Made by a program: the position numbers and the translations under genes. Shown piece by piece: positions 24,346 to 36,845 of a DNA stretch of 64,000 bases (positions within the stretch are counted from its first letter, which is position 1; every line of letters starts with the position of its first letter). The stretch covers positions 7,501 to 71,500 of the forward strand of contig JASUTR010000186.1 in assembly GCA_035048495.1 (NCBI GenBank). The letters run 5' to 3'. The stretch is from Euptelea pleiosperma. Its lineage: Eukaryota; Streptophyta; Magnoliopsida; Ranunculales; Eupteleaceae. The notes beneath the pieces were generated by a model, which saw only the letters and a program-made list of their open reading frames with translations, ran no database searches and had not been told where the DNA came from.

Positions 24346-24956
24346 TGACAAAAATGATTATGAATGTCATGTTGGATGGCCCATAGCTTTTGTCAATAAC
24401 CTATTTTCTTTCTTGTTTGTACTCTTTCACACATGCCTTGGCAGTAGCAGGTAGTGTTCATTCTTGGTTTGATATTTGATGGATTTTCATGTTGTCAATA
24501 TTTATGTTGTTAGTATACTGATCAAAAATAAATAAATAATGTTGTTAGTATGTTACATTGTATGCAGTCCAACATTGCATTCGAGATAGTGCGGGTCTTT
24601 TCCCCTCTGGCTAAGCTACTAGGGATGTACCAGATTAAGGTATGCCGCATTTGATTGGAAACTTAAGGTTTATTTGAATATCTGGGATTTTCTTCGTCCG
24701 AGATCTGCAAGTCAAGCTTTGAGAGCAGGTACTTTTTGTTCAAATTCTTGTATTATTTTGAATTTTTCAGATCTATCTATTGTTAGATCCTTAACTTCTA
24801 TGGAGGTCTGATTTTTAATTTCTTTTGCTTAAATAATCATTCAAATGAACTGATCAACCTCAAGTCCCTTCCCCTGTTTTTATATCCTTAGATCCATTCT
24901 ATTATTGATCAAACCGGCCGGAACTTGTGCACTTTTTCTATCCTAACTGACTGCAG

Positions 24957-25065
24957 CAAATATGAGGTTGGGTGTGGGCATTTCAGGTATACCTATGCTG
25001 CGAAGTTCAAGAAAGGGGAGCTCATGGGTCAACGGGTTGCTGTTAAGGTCATCCCCAAAGTGAAG
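24957..25065 (+). pseudogene. Captured exon fragment of a CDPK-related protein kinase
   Basis: Bounded by CTGCAG| and |GTTTGG. It translates in one frame to [20 protein letters not shown] followed by [16 protein letters not shown]. This is the N-lobe start of plant CDPK-related kinases (CRK family), whose hallmark is a GRGHFGYTC-type P-loop, then KKGELKGQ and AVKVIPK. The residues before the loop are shortened and the last P-loop glycine is replaced by Arg (GHFR), so ATP binding would be impaired. The VAIK-type lysine (AVKV) remains. Only ~36 of about 600 residues are present. It is a passenger inside the CACTA element, not a working kinase. Confidence 0.8.
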
Positions 25066-25338
25066 GTTTGGCCTTTCTCTCAAAATTATTGACACCCATT
25101 GTTTCAATATAATTTTATTAACTGGCTAATTTTTACTCTGTAGTACACATGTTTGTTGATGAAAACATTTTCTTTTAACGATATTTTCTTTATGAGTTTT
25201 TCATTCATTACCGTGAATACAAAGCAACCAATTCACAGGAAGTCCATATCAACTTCTAGGTATGATTCAATCCGAACTGAACTCATCAGCGGATTCTGGT
25301 TTTGGTTATTAAAATGTAGCTTCTCTGTTGGTTTGCAG

Positions 25339-25409
25339 TTGGAGAATTACCAAGAACTTGAAGAAATGAAGAACATGAGCAGGCAGGAATATGTTGCTCA
25401 TTTGAGAAG
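25339..25409 (+). pseudogene. Captured exon of an AP2/ANT-like transcription factor
   Basis: A 71-bp exon with clean borders (TTTGCAG| and AAG|GTAAAA). It encodes LENYQ followed by ELEEMKNMSRQEYVAHLRR, the linker between the two AP2 DNA-binding domains in AINTEGUMENTA/PLETHORA/WRI1-type proteins, where the family continues into SSGFSRG. No AP2 domain itself is present. Its phase (23 codons plus 2 nt) leaves the reading frame wrong for the next exon-like piece at 25,654: a spliced product would hit a stop about ten codons later. Confidence 0.8.
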
Positions 25410-25653
25410 GTAAAATTGCATCTGTTCTTTTTCCTACAGTGCCTGCATTTCCATTGGGATTTTGTTTTTGGTGGGTTGCTCCAATTCTTCATAGACGTCA
25501 CAAAAGATTCAATATTATGGGATGTAGTTATAAATAAATTGGTGTAACCATGAGAATCTAGTTTAGCCAACAATTTTGGGCCTTTAGGCTTTCTTTCTCA
25601 AACTAGTGATTGAGGCTCTAATTTACATTGCTTTACTCTCTTTGTTTATGTAG

Positions 25654-25853
25654 TTTGGGCAGATGCCGATACATGGTTTGAATGGCAACAACAAGAAGAG
25701 GAAATGCAGCATTTAAAAGCAGAAAACCGTGCTACAATGGAAGCCGCAGAGGAGTTGCACATAAAGAAATTGGCTCAGGAGCGAGAAGGGAAAAAAGGCG
25801 AAGAAACTGAGACCAAGGAAGATCCTATGGCAAGGGCAGAAGCAGGGTTTTGA
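25654..25853 (+). pseudogene. Captured C-terminal exon, charged coiled-coil tail, family unknown
   Basis: Follows TATGTAG|. One frame is open for ~66 codons to a TGA at 25,851: WADADTWFEWQQQEEEMQHL, then a Lys/Glu-rich helix-forming stretch ending EDPMARAEAGF. The Gln/Glu/Lys content and lack of Pro/Gly suggest a coiled coil. I cannot assign the donor gene. The neighbouring kinase and AP2 pieces come from unrelated genes, so this may be a third donor. Confidence 0.5.
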
Positions 25854-26302
25854 AACAGAACAATAGTTCTTACGTACCATAGAGAGCAGTCAATAGGTGT
25901 ACTGTGACTGTATATTTTATTAGTTTGGATTTCATTTTTCTATGTACTGTTACAAGAAGTATGTGATGAAACTGTACATTATCATGATAATCAGTAGTTG
26001 CATATTCTGGTGTAAAAAATCCCATTAAAAATATTATTAGACCTACAAACCAAAAATCAGCTTGAAAAATTAAATTTCAAAAACTATTACTAGAATTCTC
26101 CATCCAAAGTGCTACACAATATAGCTATTTAAAAAATAAAATCAAAAAATCACGCGCCGAGTGTGTTGCTATGGATGGACATACTGAGTGTGTCATATTT
26201 GTTGAGAAAATAAAGACATACCAAGCACGTCCACAGGAAAAAAGACACTTCTATAAACAACACACCTTGTGACAGACTAGGTTTGTCTTTATTTCACATG
26301 AA

Positions 26303-26321
26303 GGACACACCTAGTGTGTCC
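26303..26321. repeat. Perfect dyad in Pack-CACTA subterminal region
   Basis: GGACACACCTAGTGTGTCC is an 8-bp arm palindrome with a 3-nt centre, 24 bp inside the right end. Related words (GAGTGTGTCAT, AAGACACTT, GACAGACT) cluster over 26,155-26,321. CACTA elements bind their accessory protein at repeated subterminal words, and this is the likely equivalent here. Confidence 0.6.
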
Positions 26322-26345
26322 TTTTTTTGTGACTTTGGTGTAGTG
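26316..26345 (-). repeat. Right terminal inverted repeat of Pack-CACTA
   Basis: Read inward: CACTACACCAAAGTCACAAA and onward to GGACAC. Followed by the second GTT of the target duplication (26,346-26,348). Confidence 0.85.
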
Positions 26346-26584
26346 GTTGCTCCTTTGGTGGTTGAGGAGGTGAAGGCACGGGGCAGTTTCAGACCTGCAA
26401 CTCGAAGTTGCAGGTCGTGGAGGGAGGCTGGGGGGTGATTAGGTAGGGGCGATCCTATCCTCTTCCTTCTTCTTCTTCTATCTTCCTTTTTCTTTTTCTT
26501 TTCTCTTTGTTTTTCTTTTCTGTATTTTTTTTTTTTTGATAAAGAGAAGACGAAGAAACGAGATCAATGGGGATTGTGGAGGGA
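26346..26584 (-). repeat. Array unit A', remaining part
   Basis: Second GTT plus the rest of the unit split by the transposon: GCTCCTTTGGTGG, the hairpin arms near 26,393-26,417, the purine/pyrimidine tract (~26,455-26,540) and the unit edge GTGGAGGGA. The next unit's terminus starts at 26,585. Confidence 0.85.
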
Positions 26585-28721
26585 CACTACACCAAAATTT
26601 CCTATTTACAACGGTTTTGGACCATTGTGAAACTAATTTGAAACGGCTTAAAACCGTTCCAAAAAGTGTCATTTCAAATTAAATTGCAACGGCTCAAACT
26701 CGTTTCATTCTGAATTCCACATGGGAATAAACATTTTTGCAACGGTTTTGAACCGTTTCAAGTCTTGAAACGGTTCAAAACCGTTGCAAAATATAAAATA
26801 GAAATGGTTCTTGAAACGGTTCAAAACCGTTGCAAAATATAAAATAGAAACGGTTTTAAACTGTTGCGGTAGTTTACATTGCAACGGTTTTGAACCGTTT
26901 CTATTAGCAACGGCTCAAAACTGTCTCAAAATGTAATTATGCAACGGTTTTGAACCGTTTTAAACCATGTTTCGTCACAGTTATAAATCATTTAAAATTA
27001 AGAAACGGTGCAAAAACATTGTAATGCAATGGTTGTAAACCGTTTCTGACTTATGGTTTGTCACAATTATGAATTATTTAAAACTAAGCAACGGTTCTAA
27101 ACCGTTGCAAAATATAATTCTGCAATGTTTTGAAAATTTGTGAAACGGTTTTGATCCGTTTCAAATGTGAAATTTGAAGCGGTTGATATTGTTGAAACGG
27201 TTTTGAACCGTTGCAAACGGTAAGAAAATGCAGAAAAAAATTATGCCTTATAGATGGCAATGTTGATGGTTGACCTGGTATAATTAACAATAGTTAAGTA
27301 ATAGTCTTTTTCGGACAGAGAAGGTATTTAAGGCAAAAGTGAAATAGGAAATTGGAACTTGGAAGATCATCCGAGCTATAAAAAAGCCACAAATAATTAG
27401 GCTTCAACAAAATTTGGACAGATCTCAAACTAAGATATCTAAACATGTAATAACAAGTATATAACTTATAAGAAAAAGGTAACAAGTATATAACTTGTCT
27501 AAGGGAACCATTTATGAGGACTAGAACATTACAAAGCCCAAGAGGCTTTTGAAAGATTTAAATATACTAGTGGGTGGCTCATGCCCACGGCACTCCCCGA
27601 CAAAGAGTCCAAAACATGCAAACAAATGAACCCACAATGTGAACAACTGAATCCACCATTCAATAGGCAAATTCGTAATCTGTGTAAATTGGAGGGTGAT
27701 CACCGAACAAATACATATCATTCACTACCTAGGTGCACATGTAGGGGCTAGAAGCTTGAAATCCACCATTCATTGGCTTCCTCAAATGACTAAAGAATCA
27801 CCCGATCAGAAGTTTGAAACATCTGATCTACCACATTCACTATCACTATTGGAATCCAATTGCAATGGTTTCACTTGAAACTGGTATTGTTTGTGCCCAC
27901 TTGCAACATGGTTTATCAACATTGCAGATCATGCAAAGTGCTTGACAAAGTGCATGCTACCCCTGAATGTTTGGCTCATGAGTTGTCAACATTCCTAGGT
28001 ATTGTCATACCCAGAATTTGGCAGTTGAGCTGAAACTTGCAACATTGAGAGGGACTAAGGTAAGGTGGGCCAACAGGTGGACCTCTTTGGTTCCATTTCC
28101 TCATCTGCCACATGATCCAAATATCCATACAGTCAGTGGTCTTTAAGAGTGTGCCACGTGGATCATACTGTGGTCCGTGATGTGAGCCACATGTCACACT
28201 AATTGGTAATGGTGGAGGTACGTTCCTCCCTTCTCTTTTCTCCTTCCCTTTTGTTTTCTTTTCTTTTTCTTCTTTTCTTCTCTCTTTTTTTTTCTTTGAT
28301 CTTCTTTTTTGGAGAGGACCAGTGTAGAAAGCAGCTGGGATTCGAGATGGTAGGCTGATGAAGAGGAGTTGGGAGGATGAGGGCAGCGCCTGCAAGTCGG
28401 GAGAGTTGCTGGCCAAACCGGCAACTGCCAGAGTTGCAGGTCTAGCTAACAGTTCCGGTGGCTGGCGCACAAGGGGGAACAAGTTGATCCTTTGGTGGTT
28501 GAGGAGGTGAAGGCACGGGGCAGTTTCAGACCTGCAACTCGAAGTTGCAGGTCATGGAGGGAGGCTTGGCGGTGATCAGGTAGGGGCGATCCTATCCTCT
28601 TCCTTCTTCTTCTTCTATCTTCCTTTTTCTTTTTCTTTTTTCTTTGTATTTCTTTTCTGTATTTTTTTTTTTTTGATAAAGAGAAGACGAAGAAACGAGA
28701 TCAATGGAGATTGTAGACGGA
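26585..28721 (-). repeat. Array unit I
   Basis: A full 2,137-bp unit. The terminus reads CACTACACCAAAATTTCC (one change from the consensus). The G-box is at 28,153-28,161. It carries a long frame on the minus strand (28,482-27,976) equivalent to the one in B and D but one codon shorter, from indels in the purine tract. Confidence 0.85.
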
Positions 28722-30832
28722 CACTACATCAAAATTGCCTATTTGCAACGATTTTGGACCGTTGTGAAACTAATTTGAAACGGTTTAAAACCGTTGCAAA
28801 AAGTGGCATTTCAAATTGAATTGCAACAGCTCAAACCCGTTTCATTCTGAATTCCACATGGGAATAAACATTTTTGAAACGGTTTTGAACCGTTTCAAGT
28901 CTTGAAACAGTTCAAAACCGTTGCAAAATATAAAATAGAAACGGTTTTAAACTGTTGCGGTAGTTTACATTGCAACGGTTTTGAACCGTTTCTATTAGCA
29001 ACGGCTCAAAACCGTCTCAAAATGTAATTATGCAACGGTTTTGAACCATTTTAAACCACGTTTCGTCACAGTTATAAATCATTTAAAATTAAGAAACGGT
29101 CCAAAACCATTGCAAATGATTGTAATGCAACGGTTGTAAACCATTTCTGACTTATGGTTTGTCACAATTATGAATTATTTAAAACTAAGCAACGGTTCTA
29201 AACGTTGCAAAATATAATTCTGCAATGTTTTGAAAATTCGTGAAACGGTTTTGATCCGTTTCAATTGTGAAATTTGAAGCGGTTGATATTGTTGAAACGG
29301 TTTTGAGCCGTTGCAAACGGTACGAAAATGCAAAAAAAAATTATGCCTTATAGATGGCAATGTTGATGGTTGACCTGGTATAATTAACAATAGTTAAGTA
29401 ATAGTCTTTTCCGGACAGAGAAGGTATTTAAGGCAAAAGTGAAATAGGAAATGGGAACTTGGAAGATCATCCGAGCTATAAAAAAGCCACAAATAATTAG
29501 GCTTCAACAAAATTTGGACAGATCTAAAACTAAGATATCTAAACATGTAATAAGAAGTATATAACTTATAAGAGAAAGGTAACAAGTATATAACTTGTCT
29601 GAGAGAACCAATTATGAGGACTAGAACATTACAAAGCCCAAAAGGCTTTTGAAAGATTTAAATATACTAGTGGGTGGGTCGTGCCCACGGCACTCCCCGA
29701 CAAAGAGTCCAAAACATGCAAACAAATGAACCCACAATGTGAACAACTGAACCCACCATTCAATAGGCAAATTCATAATCTTTGTAAATTGGAGGGTGAT
29801 CATCGAACAAATACATATCATTCACTACCTAGGTGCACATGTAGGGGCTAGAAGCTTGAAATCCACCATTCATTGGCTTCCTCAAATGACTAAAGAATCA
29901 CCCGATCAGAAGTTTGAAACATCTGATCTACCACATTCACTATCACTATTGGTATCCAATTGCAATGGTTTCTCTTGAAACTGGTATTGTTTGTGCCCAC
30001 TTGCAACATGGTTTGTCAACATTGCAGATCATGCAAAGTGCTTGACAAAGTGCAGGCTACCCCTGAATGTTTGGCTCATGAGTTGTCAACATTCCTAGGT
30101 ATTGTCATACCCAGAATTTGGCAGTTGAGCTGAAACTTGCAACATGGAGAGGGACTAAGGTAAGGTGGGCCAACAGGTGGACCTCTTTGGTTCCATTTCC
30201 TCATCTGCCACATGATCCAAACTTCCATACAGTCAGTGGTCTTGAAGACTGTGCCACATGGATCATACCGTGGTCCGTGATGTGAGCCACATGTCACACT
30301 AATTGGTAATGGTGGAGGTACGTTCCTCCCTTCTCTTTTCTCCTTCCCTCCTGTTTTCTTTTCTTCTTTTTCTTCTTTTCTTCTCTCTTTTTTTTTTCTT
30401 TGATCTTCTTTTTTGGAGAGGACCAGTGTAGAAAGCGACTGGGATTGGAGATGGTAGGCGGATGAAGAGGAGTTGGGAGGATGAGGGCAGCGCCTGCAAG
30501 TCGGGAGAGTTGCTGGCCAAACCGGCAACTGCCAGAGTTGCAGGTCTAGCTAACGGTTCCGGTGGCTGGCGCACAAGGGGGAGCAAGTTGCTCCATTGGT
30601 GGTTGAGGAGGTGAAGGCACGAGGCAGTTTCAGACCTGCAACTCGAAGTTGCAGGTCGTGGAGGGAGGCTGGGCGGTGATCAGGTAGGGCGATCCTATCC
30701 TCTTCCTTCTTCTTCTTCTTCTATCTTCATTTTTCTTTTTCTTTTTTTTTTTTTTTTGTTTTTGTTTTCTGTATTTTTTTTTTTTGATAAAGAGAAGACG
30801 AAGAAACGAGATCAATGGAGATTGTGGAGGGA
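28722..30832 (-). repeat. Array unit J
   Basis: A 2,111-bp unit with terminus mutated to CACTACATC. One ~44-bp subrepeat is missing from the dyad block (~28,900-28,945), and the G-box is changed to GCCACATGG (~30,252). More diverged from the left-arm units than those are from each other, so it lies outside the recent duplication. Confidence 0.85.
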
Positions 30833-32916
30833 CACTACACCAAAATTTCCTATTTGCAACAGTTTTGGACCGTTGTGAAACTAATTTGAAACGGCTTAAA
30901 ACCGTTGCAAAAAGTGGCGTTTCAAATTAAATTGCAACGGCTCAAACTCGTTTCATTCTGAATTCCACATGGGAATAAACAATTTTGAAACGGTTCTTGA
31001 AACGGTTCAAAACCGTTACAAAATATAGAATAGAAACGGTTTAAAACTGTTGCGGTAGTTTACATTGCAACGGTTTTGAACCGTTTCTATTAGAAACGGC
31101 TCAAAACTGTCTCAAAATATAATTATGCAACGGTTTTGAACCATTTTAAACCATGTTTCGTCACAGTTATAAATCATTTAAAATTAAGAAACGGTCCAAA
31201 ACCATTGCAAATGATTGTAATGCAACGGTTGTAAACCGTTTCTGACTTATGGTTTGTCACAATTATGAATTATTTAAAACTAAGCAACGGTTCTAAACCA
31301 TTGCAAAATATAATTCTGCAATATTTTGAAAATTCGTGAAACGGCTTTGATTCGTTTCAAATGTGAAATTTGAAGCGGTTGATATTTTTGAAACGGTTTT
31401 GAACCGTTGCAAACGGTTAGAAAATGCAAAAAAAAATTATGCCTTATAGATGGCAATGTTGATGGTTGACCTGGTATAACTAACAATAGTTAAGTAATAG
31501 TCTTTTCCGGACAAAGAAGGTATTTAAGGCAAAAGTAAAATAGGAAATTGGAACTTGGAAGATCATCCAAGCTATATAAAAGCCACAATAATTAGGCTTC
31601 AACAAAATTTGGACAGATCTCAAACTAAGATATCTAAACATGTACTAACAAGTATATAACTTATAAGAAAAAGGTAACAAGTATATAACTTGTCTGAGGG
31701 AACCATTTATGAGGACTAGAACATTACAAAGCCCAAGAGGCTTTTGAAGGATTTAAATATACTAGTGGGTGGCTCGTGCCCACGACACTCCCCGAAAAAG
31801 AGTCCAAAACATGCAAACAAATGAACCCACAATGTGAACAACTGAACCCACCATTCAATAGGCAAATTCGTTATTTGTGTAAATTGGAGGGTGATCACCG
31901 AACAAATACATATCATTCACTACCTAGGTGCACATGTAGGGGCTAGAAGCTTGAAATCCACCATTCATTGGCTTCCTCAAATGACTAAAGAATCTCCCAA
32001 TCAGAGGTTTGAAATATCTGATCTACCACATTCACTATCACTATTGGAATCCAATTGCAATGGTTTCTCTTGAAACTTGTATTGTTTGTGCCCACTTGCA
32101 ACATGGTTTGTCAACATTGCAGATCATGCAAAGTGCTTGACATAGTGCATGCTACCCCTGAATGTTTGGCTCATGAGTTATCAACATTCCTAGGTATTGT
32201 CATACCCAGAATTTGGCAGTTGAGCTGAAACTTGCAACATGGAGAGGGACTAAGGTAAGGTGGGCCAACAGGTGGACCTCTTTGGTTCCATTTCCTCATC
32301 TGCCACATGATCCAAACATCCATACAGTTAGTGGTCTTTAAGAGTGTGCCACGTGGTTCATACCGTGGTCCGTGATGTGAGCCACATGTCACACTAATTG
32401 GTAATGGTGGAGGTACGTTCCTGCCTTCTCTTTTCTCCTTCCCTTCTGTTTTCTTTTCTTCTTTTTCTTCTTTTCTTCTCTCTTTTTTTTTCTTTGATAT
32501 TTTTTTTTGGAGAGGACCAGTGTAGAAAGCGGCTGGGATTGGAGATGGTAGGCAGATGAAGAGGAGTTGGGTGGATGAGGGCAGCGCCTGTAAGTCGGGA
32601 GAGTTGCTGGCCAAACAGGCAACTGCCAGAGTTGCAAGTCTAGCTAACGGTTCCGGTGGCTAGCGCACAAGGGGGAGCAAGTTGCTCCTTTGGTGGTTGA
32701 GGAGGTGAAGGCACGGGGCAGTTTCAGACCTGCAACTCGAAGTTGCAGGTCGTGGAGGGAGGCTGGGCGGTGATCAGGTAGGGGCGATCCTATCATCTTC
32801 CTTCTTCTTCTTCTATCTTCCTTTTTCTTTTTCTTTTTTCTTTGTTTTTCTTTTTTGTATTTTTTTTTTGATAAAGAGAAGACGAAGAAACGAGATCAAT
32901 GGAGATTGTGGTGGGA
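30833..32916 (-). repeat. Array unit K
   Basis: A 2,084-bp unit. The terminus begins CACTACACCAAAATTTCC and the dyad block is shortened near 30,985-31,030. The G-box is at 32,348-32,356. It carries marker variants shared with the second half of unit L: GGTATAACTAAC (~31,472) and CACGACACTCCCCGAAAAAG (~31,781). Confidence 0.85.
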
Positions 32917-35460
32917 CACTACACCAAAATTGCCTATTTGCAATGGTTTTGGACCGTTTTGAAACTAATTTGAAATGGCTTAAAACCGCTGCAAAAAGTG
33001 GCGTTTCAAATTAAATTGCAACGGCTCAAACCCGTTTCATTCTGAATTCCACATGGGAATAAAATTTTTTTGCAACGGTTTTGAACCATTTCAAGTCTTG
33101 AAACGGTTCAAAACCGTTGCAAAATATAAAATAGAAACAGTTCTTGAAACGGTTCAAAACCGTTGCAAAATATAAAATAGAAACGGTTTTAAACCGTTGC
33201 GGTAGTTTACATTGCAACGGTTTTGAACCGTTTCTATTAGCAACGGCTTAAAACCGTCTTAAAATGTAATTATGCAACGTTTTTGAACCGTTTTAAACCA
33301 TGTTTTGTCACAGTTATAAATCATTTAAAATTAAGAAACAGTGCAAAACAATTGCAAATGATTGTAATGCAACGGTTGTAAACCGTTTCTGACTTATGGT
33401 TTGTCACAATTATGAATTATTTAAAACTAAGCAACGGTTCTAAACCGTTGCAAAATATAATTCTGCAATGTTTTGAAAATTCGTGAAACGGCTTTGATCC
33501 ATTTCAAATGTGAAATTTGTAGCGGTTGATATTGTTGAAACGGTTTTGAACCGTTGCAAACGGTTAGAAAATGCAAAAAAAAAAAGTATGCCTTATAGAT
33601 GGCAATGTTGATGGTTGACCTAGTATAATTAACAATAGTTAAGTAAAAGTCTTTTCCGGACAGAGAAGGTATTTATGGCAAAAGTGAAATAGGAAATTGG
33701 AACTTAGAAGATCATCCAAGCTATAAAAAAGCCAGCAATAATTAGGCTTCAACAAAATTTGGACAGATCTCAAACAAAGATATCTAAACATGTACTAACA
33801 AGTATATAACTTATAAGAAAAAGGTAACAAGTATATAACTTGTCTGAGGGAACCATTTATGAGGACTAGAACATTACAAAGCCCAAGAGGCTTTTGAAAG
33901 ATTTAAATATACTAGTGGGTGGCTCGTGCCGACGGCACTCCCCGGAAAGAGTCCAAAACATGCAAACAAATGAACCCACAATGTGAACAATTGAACCCAC
34001 CATTCAATGTTGATGGTTGACCTGGTATAACTAACAATAGTTAAGTAATAGTCTTTTCCGGACAGAGAAGGTATTTAAGGCAAAAGTAAAATAGGAAATT
34101 GGAACTTGGAAGATCATCCGAGCTATAAAAAAGCCAGCAATAATTAGGCTTCAACAAAATTTGGACAGATCTCAAACTAAGATATCTATACATGTACTAA
34201 CAAGTATATAACTTATAAGAAAAAGGTAACAAGTATATAACTTGTCTGAGGGAACCATTTATGAGGACTAGAACATTACAAAGCCCAAGAGGGTTTTGAA
34301 GGATTTAAATATACTAGTGGGTGGCTCGTGCCCACGACACTCCCCGAAAAAGAGTCCAAAACATGCAAACAAATGAACCCACAATGTGAACAACTGAACC
34401 CACCATTCAATAGGCAAATTCATAATCTGTGTAAATTGGAGGGTGATCACCGAACAAATACATATCATTCACTACCTAGGTGCACATGTAGGGGCTAGAA
34501 GCTTGAAATCCACCATTCATTGGCTTCCTCAAATGACTAAAGAATCACCCAATCAGAAGTTTGAAACATCTGATCGACCACATTCACTATCACTATTGGA
34601 ATCCAATTGCAATGGTTTCTCTTGAAACTGGTATTGTTTGTGCCCACTTGCAACATGGTTTGTCAACATTGCAGATCATGCAAAGTGCTTGACAAAGTGC
34701 ATGCTACCACTGAATGTTTGGCTCATGAGTTGTCAACATTCCTAGGTATTGTCATACCCAGAATTTGGCAGTTGAGCTGAAACTTGCAACATGGAGAGGG
34801 ACTAAGGTAAGGTGGGCCAACAGGTGGACCTCTTTGATTCCATTTCCTCATCTGCCACACGATCCAAACATCCATACAGTCAGTGGTCTTTAAGAGTGTG
34901 CCACGTGGATCTTACTGTGGTCCGTGATGTGAGCCACATGTCACACTAATTGGTAATGGTGGAGGTACATTCCTCCCTTCTCTTTTCTCCTTCCCTTCTG
35001 TTTTCTTTTCTTCTTTTTCATCTCTCTTTTTTTTTTCTTTGATCTTCTTTTTTGGAGAGGACCAGTGTAGAAAGCGGCTGGGATTGGAGATGGTAGGCGG
35101 ATGAAGAGGAGTTGGAAGGATGAGGGCAGCGCCTCCAAGTCGGGAGAGTTGCTGGCCAAACCGGCAACTGCCAGAGTTGCAGGTCTAGCTAACGGTTCCG
35201 GAGGCTGGCGCACAAGGGGGAGCAAGTTGCTCCTTTGGTGGTTGAGGAGGTGAAGGCACGGGGTAGTTTCAAACCTGCAACTCGAAGTTGCAGGTCGTGG
35301 AGGGAGGCTGAGCGGTGATCAGGTAGGGGCGATCCTATCCTCTTCCTTCTTCTTCTTCTATCTTCCTGTTTCTTTTTCTTTTTTCTTTGTTTTTCTTTTC
35401 TGTATTTTTTTTTGATAAAGAGAAGACGAAGAAACGAGATCAATGGAGATTGTGGAGGGA
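32917..35460 (-). repeat. Array unit L with 402-bp internal duplication
   Basis: 2,544 bp, the longest unit. The stretch from GCAATGTTGATGG to ACCCACCATTCAAT occurs twice, at 33,603-34,004 and again from 34,005, joined at CAAT microhomology. The second copy carries K-type markers (GGTATAACTAAC, CACGACACTCCCCGAAAAAG) while the first does not (CTAGTATAATT, GACGGCACTCCCCGGAAAG). The unit is therefore better read as a product of unequal exchange between different units than of simple slippage. The G-box is at 34,900-34,908. Confidence 0.8.
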
Positions 35461-36845
35461 CACTACACCAAAATTGCCTATCTGCAACGGTTCTGGACCA
35501 TTGTGAAACTAATTTGAAACGGCTTAAAACCGTTGCAAAAAGTGGTATTTCAAATTAAATTGCAACGGCTCAAACCCGTTTCATTCTGAATTCCACATGG
35601 GAATAAACATTTTTGCAACGGTTTTGAACCGTTTCAAGTCTTGAAACGATTCAAAACCGTTGCAAAATATAAAATAGAAACGGTTCTTAAAACGGTTCAA
35701 AACCGTTGCAAAATATAGAATAGAAACGGTTTTAAACTGTTGTGGTAGTTTACATTGCAAGGGTTTTGAACTGTTTCTATTAGCAACGGCTCAAAATCGT
35801 CTCAAAATGTAATTATGCAACGGTTTTGAACCGTTTTAAACCATGTTTCGTCATAGTTATAAATCATTTAAAATTAAGAAACGGTGCAAAACCATTACAA
35901 ATGATTGTAATGCAACGGTTGTAAACCGTTTCTTACTTATGGTTTGTCACAAATATGAATTATTTAAAACTAAGCAACGGTTCTAAACCGTTGCAATATA
36001 TAATTCTGCAATGTTTTGAAAATTTGTGAAACGATTTTGATCCGTTTCAAATGTGAAATTTGAAGCGGTTGATATTGTTGAAACGGTTTTGAACCGTTGC
36101 AAACGGTAAGAAAATGCAAAAAAAACCGTATAGATGGCAATGTTGATGGTTGACCTGGTATAATTAACAATAGTTAAGTAATAGTCTTTTCCGGACAGAG
36201 AAGGTATTAAAGGCGAAAGTGAAATAGGAAATTTGAACTTGGGAGATCATCCAAGCTATAAAAAAGCCAGAAATAATTAGGCTTCAACAAAATTTGGACA
36301 GATCTCAAACTAAGATATCTAAGCATGTAATAACAAGTATATAACTTATAAGAAAAAGGTAACAAGTATATAACTTGTCCGAGGGAACCATTTATGAGGA
36401 CTAGAACATTACAAAGCCCAAGAGGCTTTTGAAAGATTTAAATATACTAGTGGGTGGCTCGTGCCCATGGCACTCCCCGACAAAGAGTCCAAAACATGAG
36501 AACAAATGAACCCACAATGTGAACAACTAAACCCACCATTCAATAGGCAAATTTGTAATCTGTGTAAATTGGAGGGTGATCACCCAACAAATACATATCA
36601 TTCACTACCTAGGTGCACATGTAGGGGCTAGAAGCCTGAAATCCACCATTCATTGGCTTCCCCAAATGACTAAAGAATCACCCAATCAGAAGTTTGAAAC
36701 ATCTGATCTACCACATTCACTATCACTATTGGAATCCAATTGCAATGGTTTCTCTTGAAACTGGTATTGTTTGTGCCCACTTGCAACATGGTTTGTCAAC
36801 ATTGCAGATCATGCAAAGTGCTTGACAAAGTGCATGCTACCACTG
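35461..36845 (-). repeat. Array unit M, truncated end of the array
   Basis: Begins with an intact CACTACACCAAAATTGCC terminus and runs 1,385 bp to GCATGCTACCACTG. There it is cut within the middle of the unit and joins copia gag/protease DNA (CCGGACAC...). The purine tract and G-box part are absent. No further array unit follows to the right. Confidence 0.85.

Larger units (their letters stand above)
22659..26345 (+). mobile_element. Pack-CACTA element carrying host exon fragments
   Basis: A 3,687-bp element bounded by imperfect ~30-bp TIRs (CACTACACGAAAATCG... and, inverted, CACTACACCAAAGTCA...; five mismatches by eye) and a 3-bp target duplication. The interior has no transposase. It holds at least three exon-like pieces with splice borders: a CDPK-related kinase fragment (24,957-25,065), an AP2/ANT linker exon (25,339-25,409) and a charged coiled-coil tail (25,654-25,853), plus less certain pieces near 23,975-24,345. 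The right subterminal DNA is rich in GTGTGTC/AGACA words, unlike the AACGGTT words of the surrounding array, so the two belong to different CACTA families despite similar TIRs. Mobilisation would need transposase supplied elsewhere. Confidence 0.9.

Noticed and set aside
24008..24454. 148-codon frame as an intact gene
   Set aside because: It reads through splice-like sites, lies inside a non-autonomous transposon, and has no recognised family.
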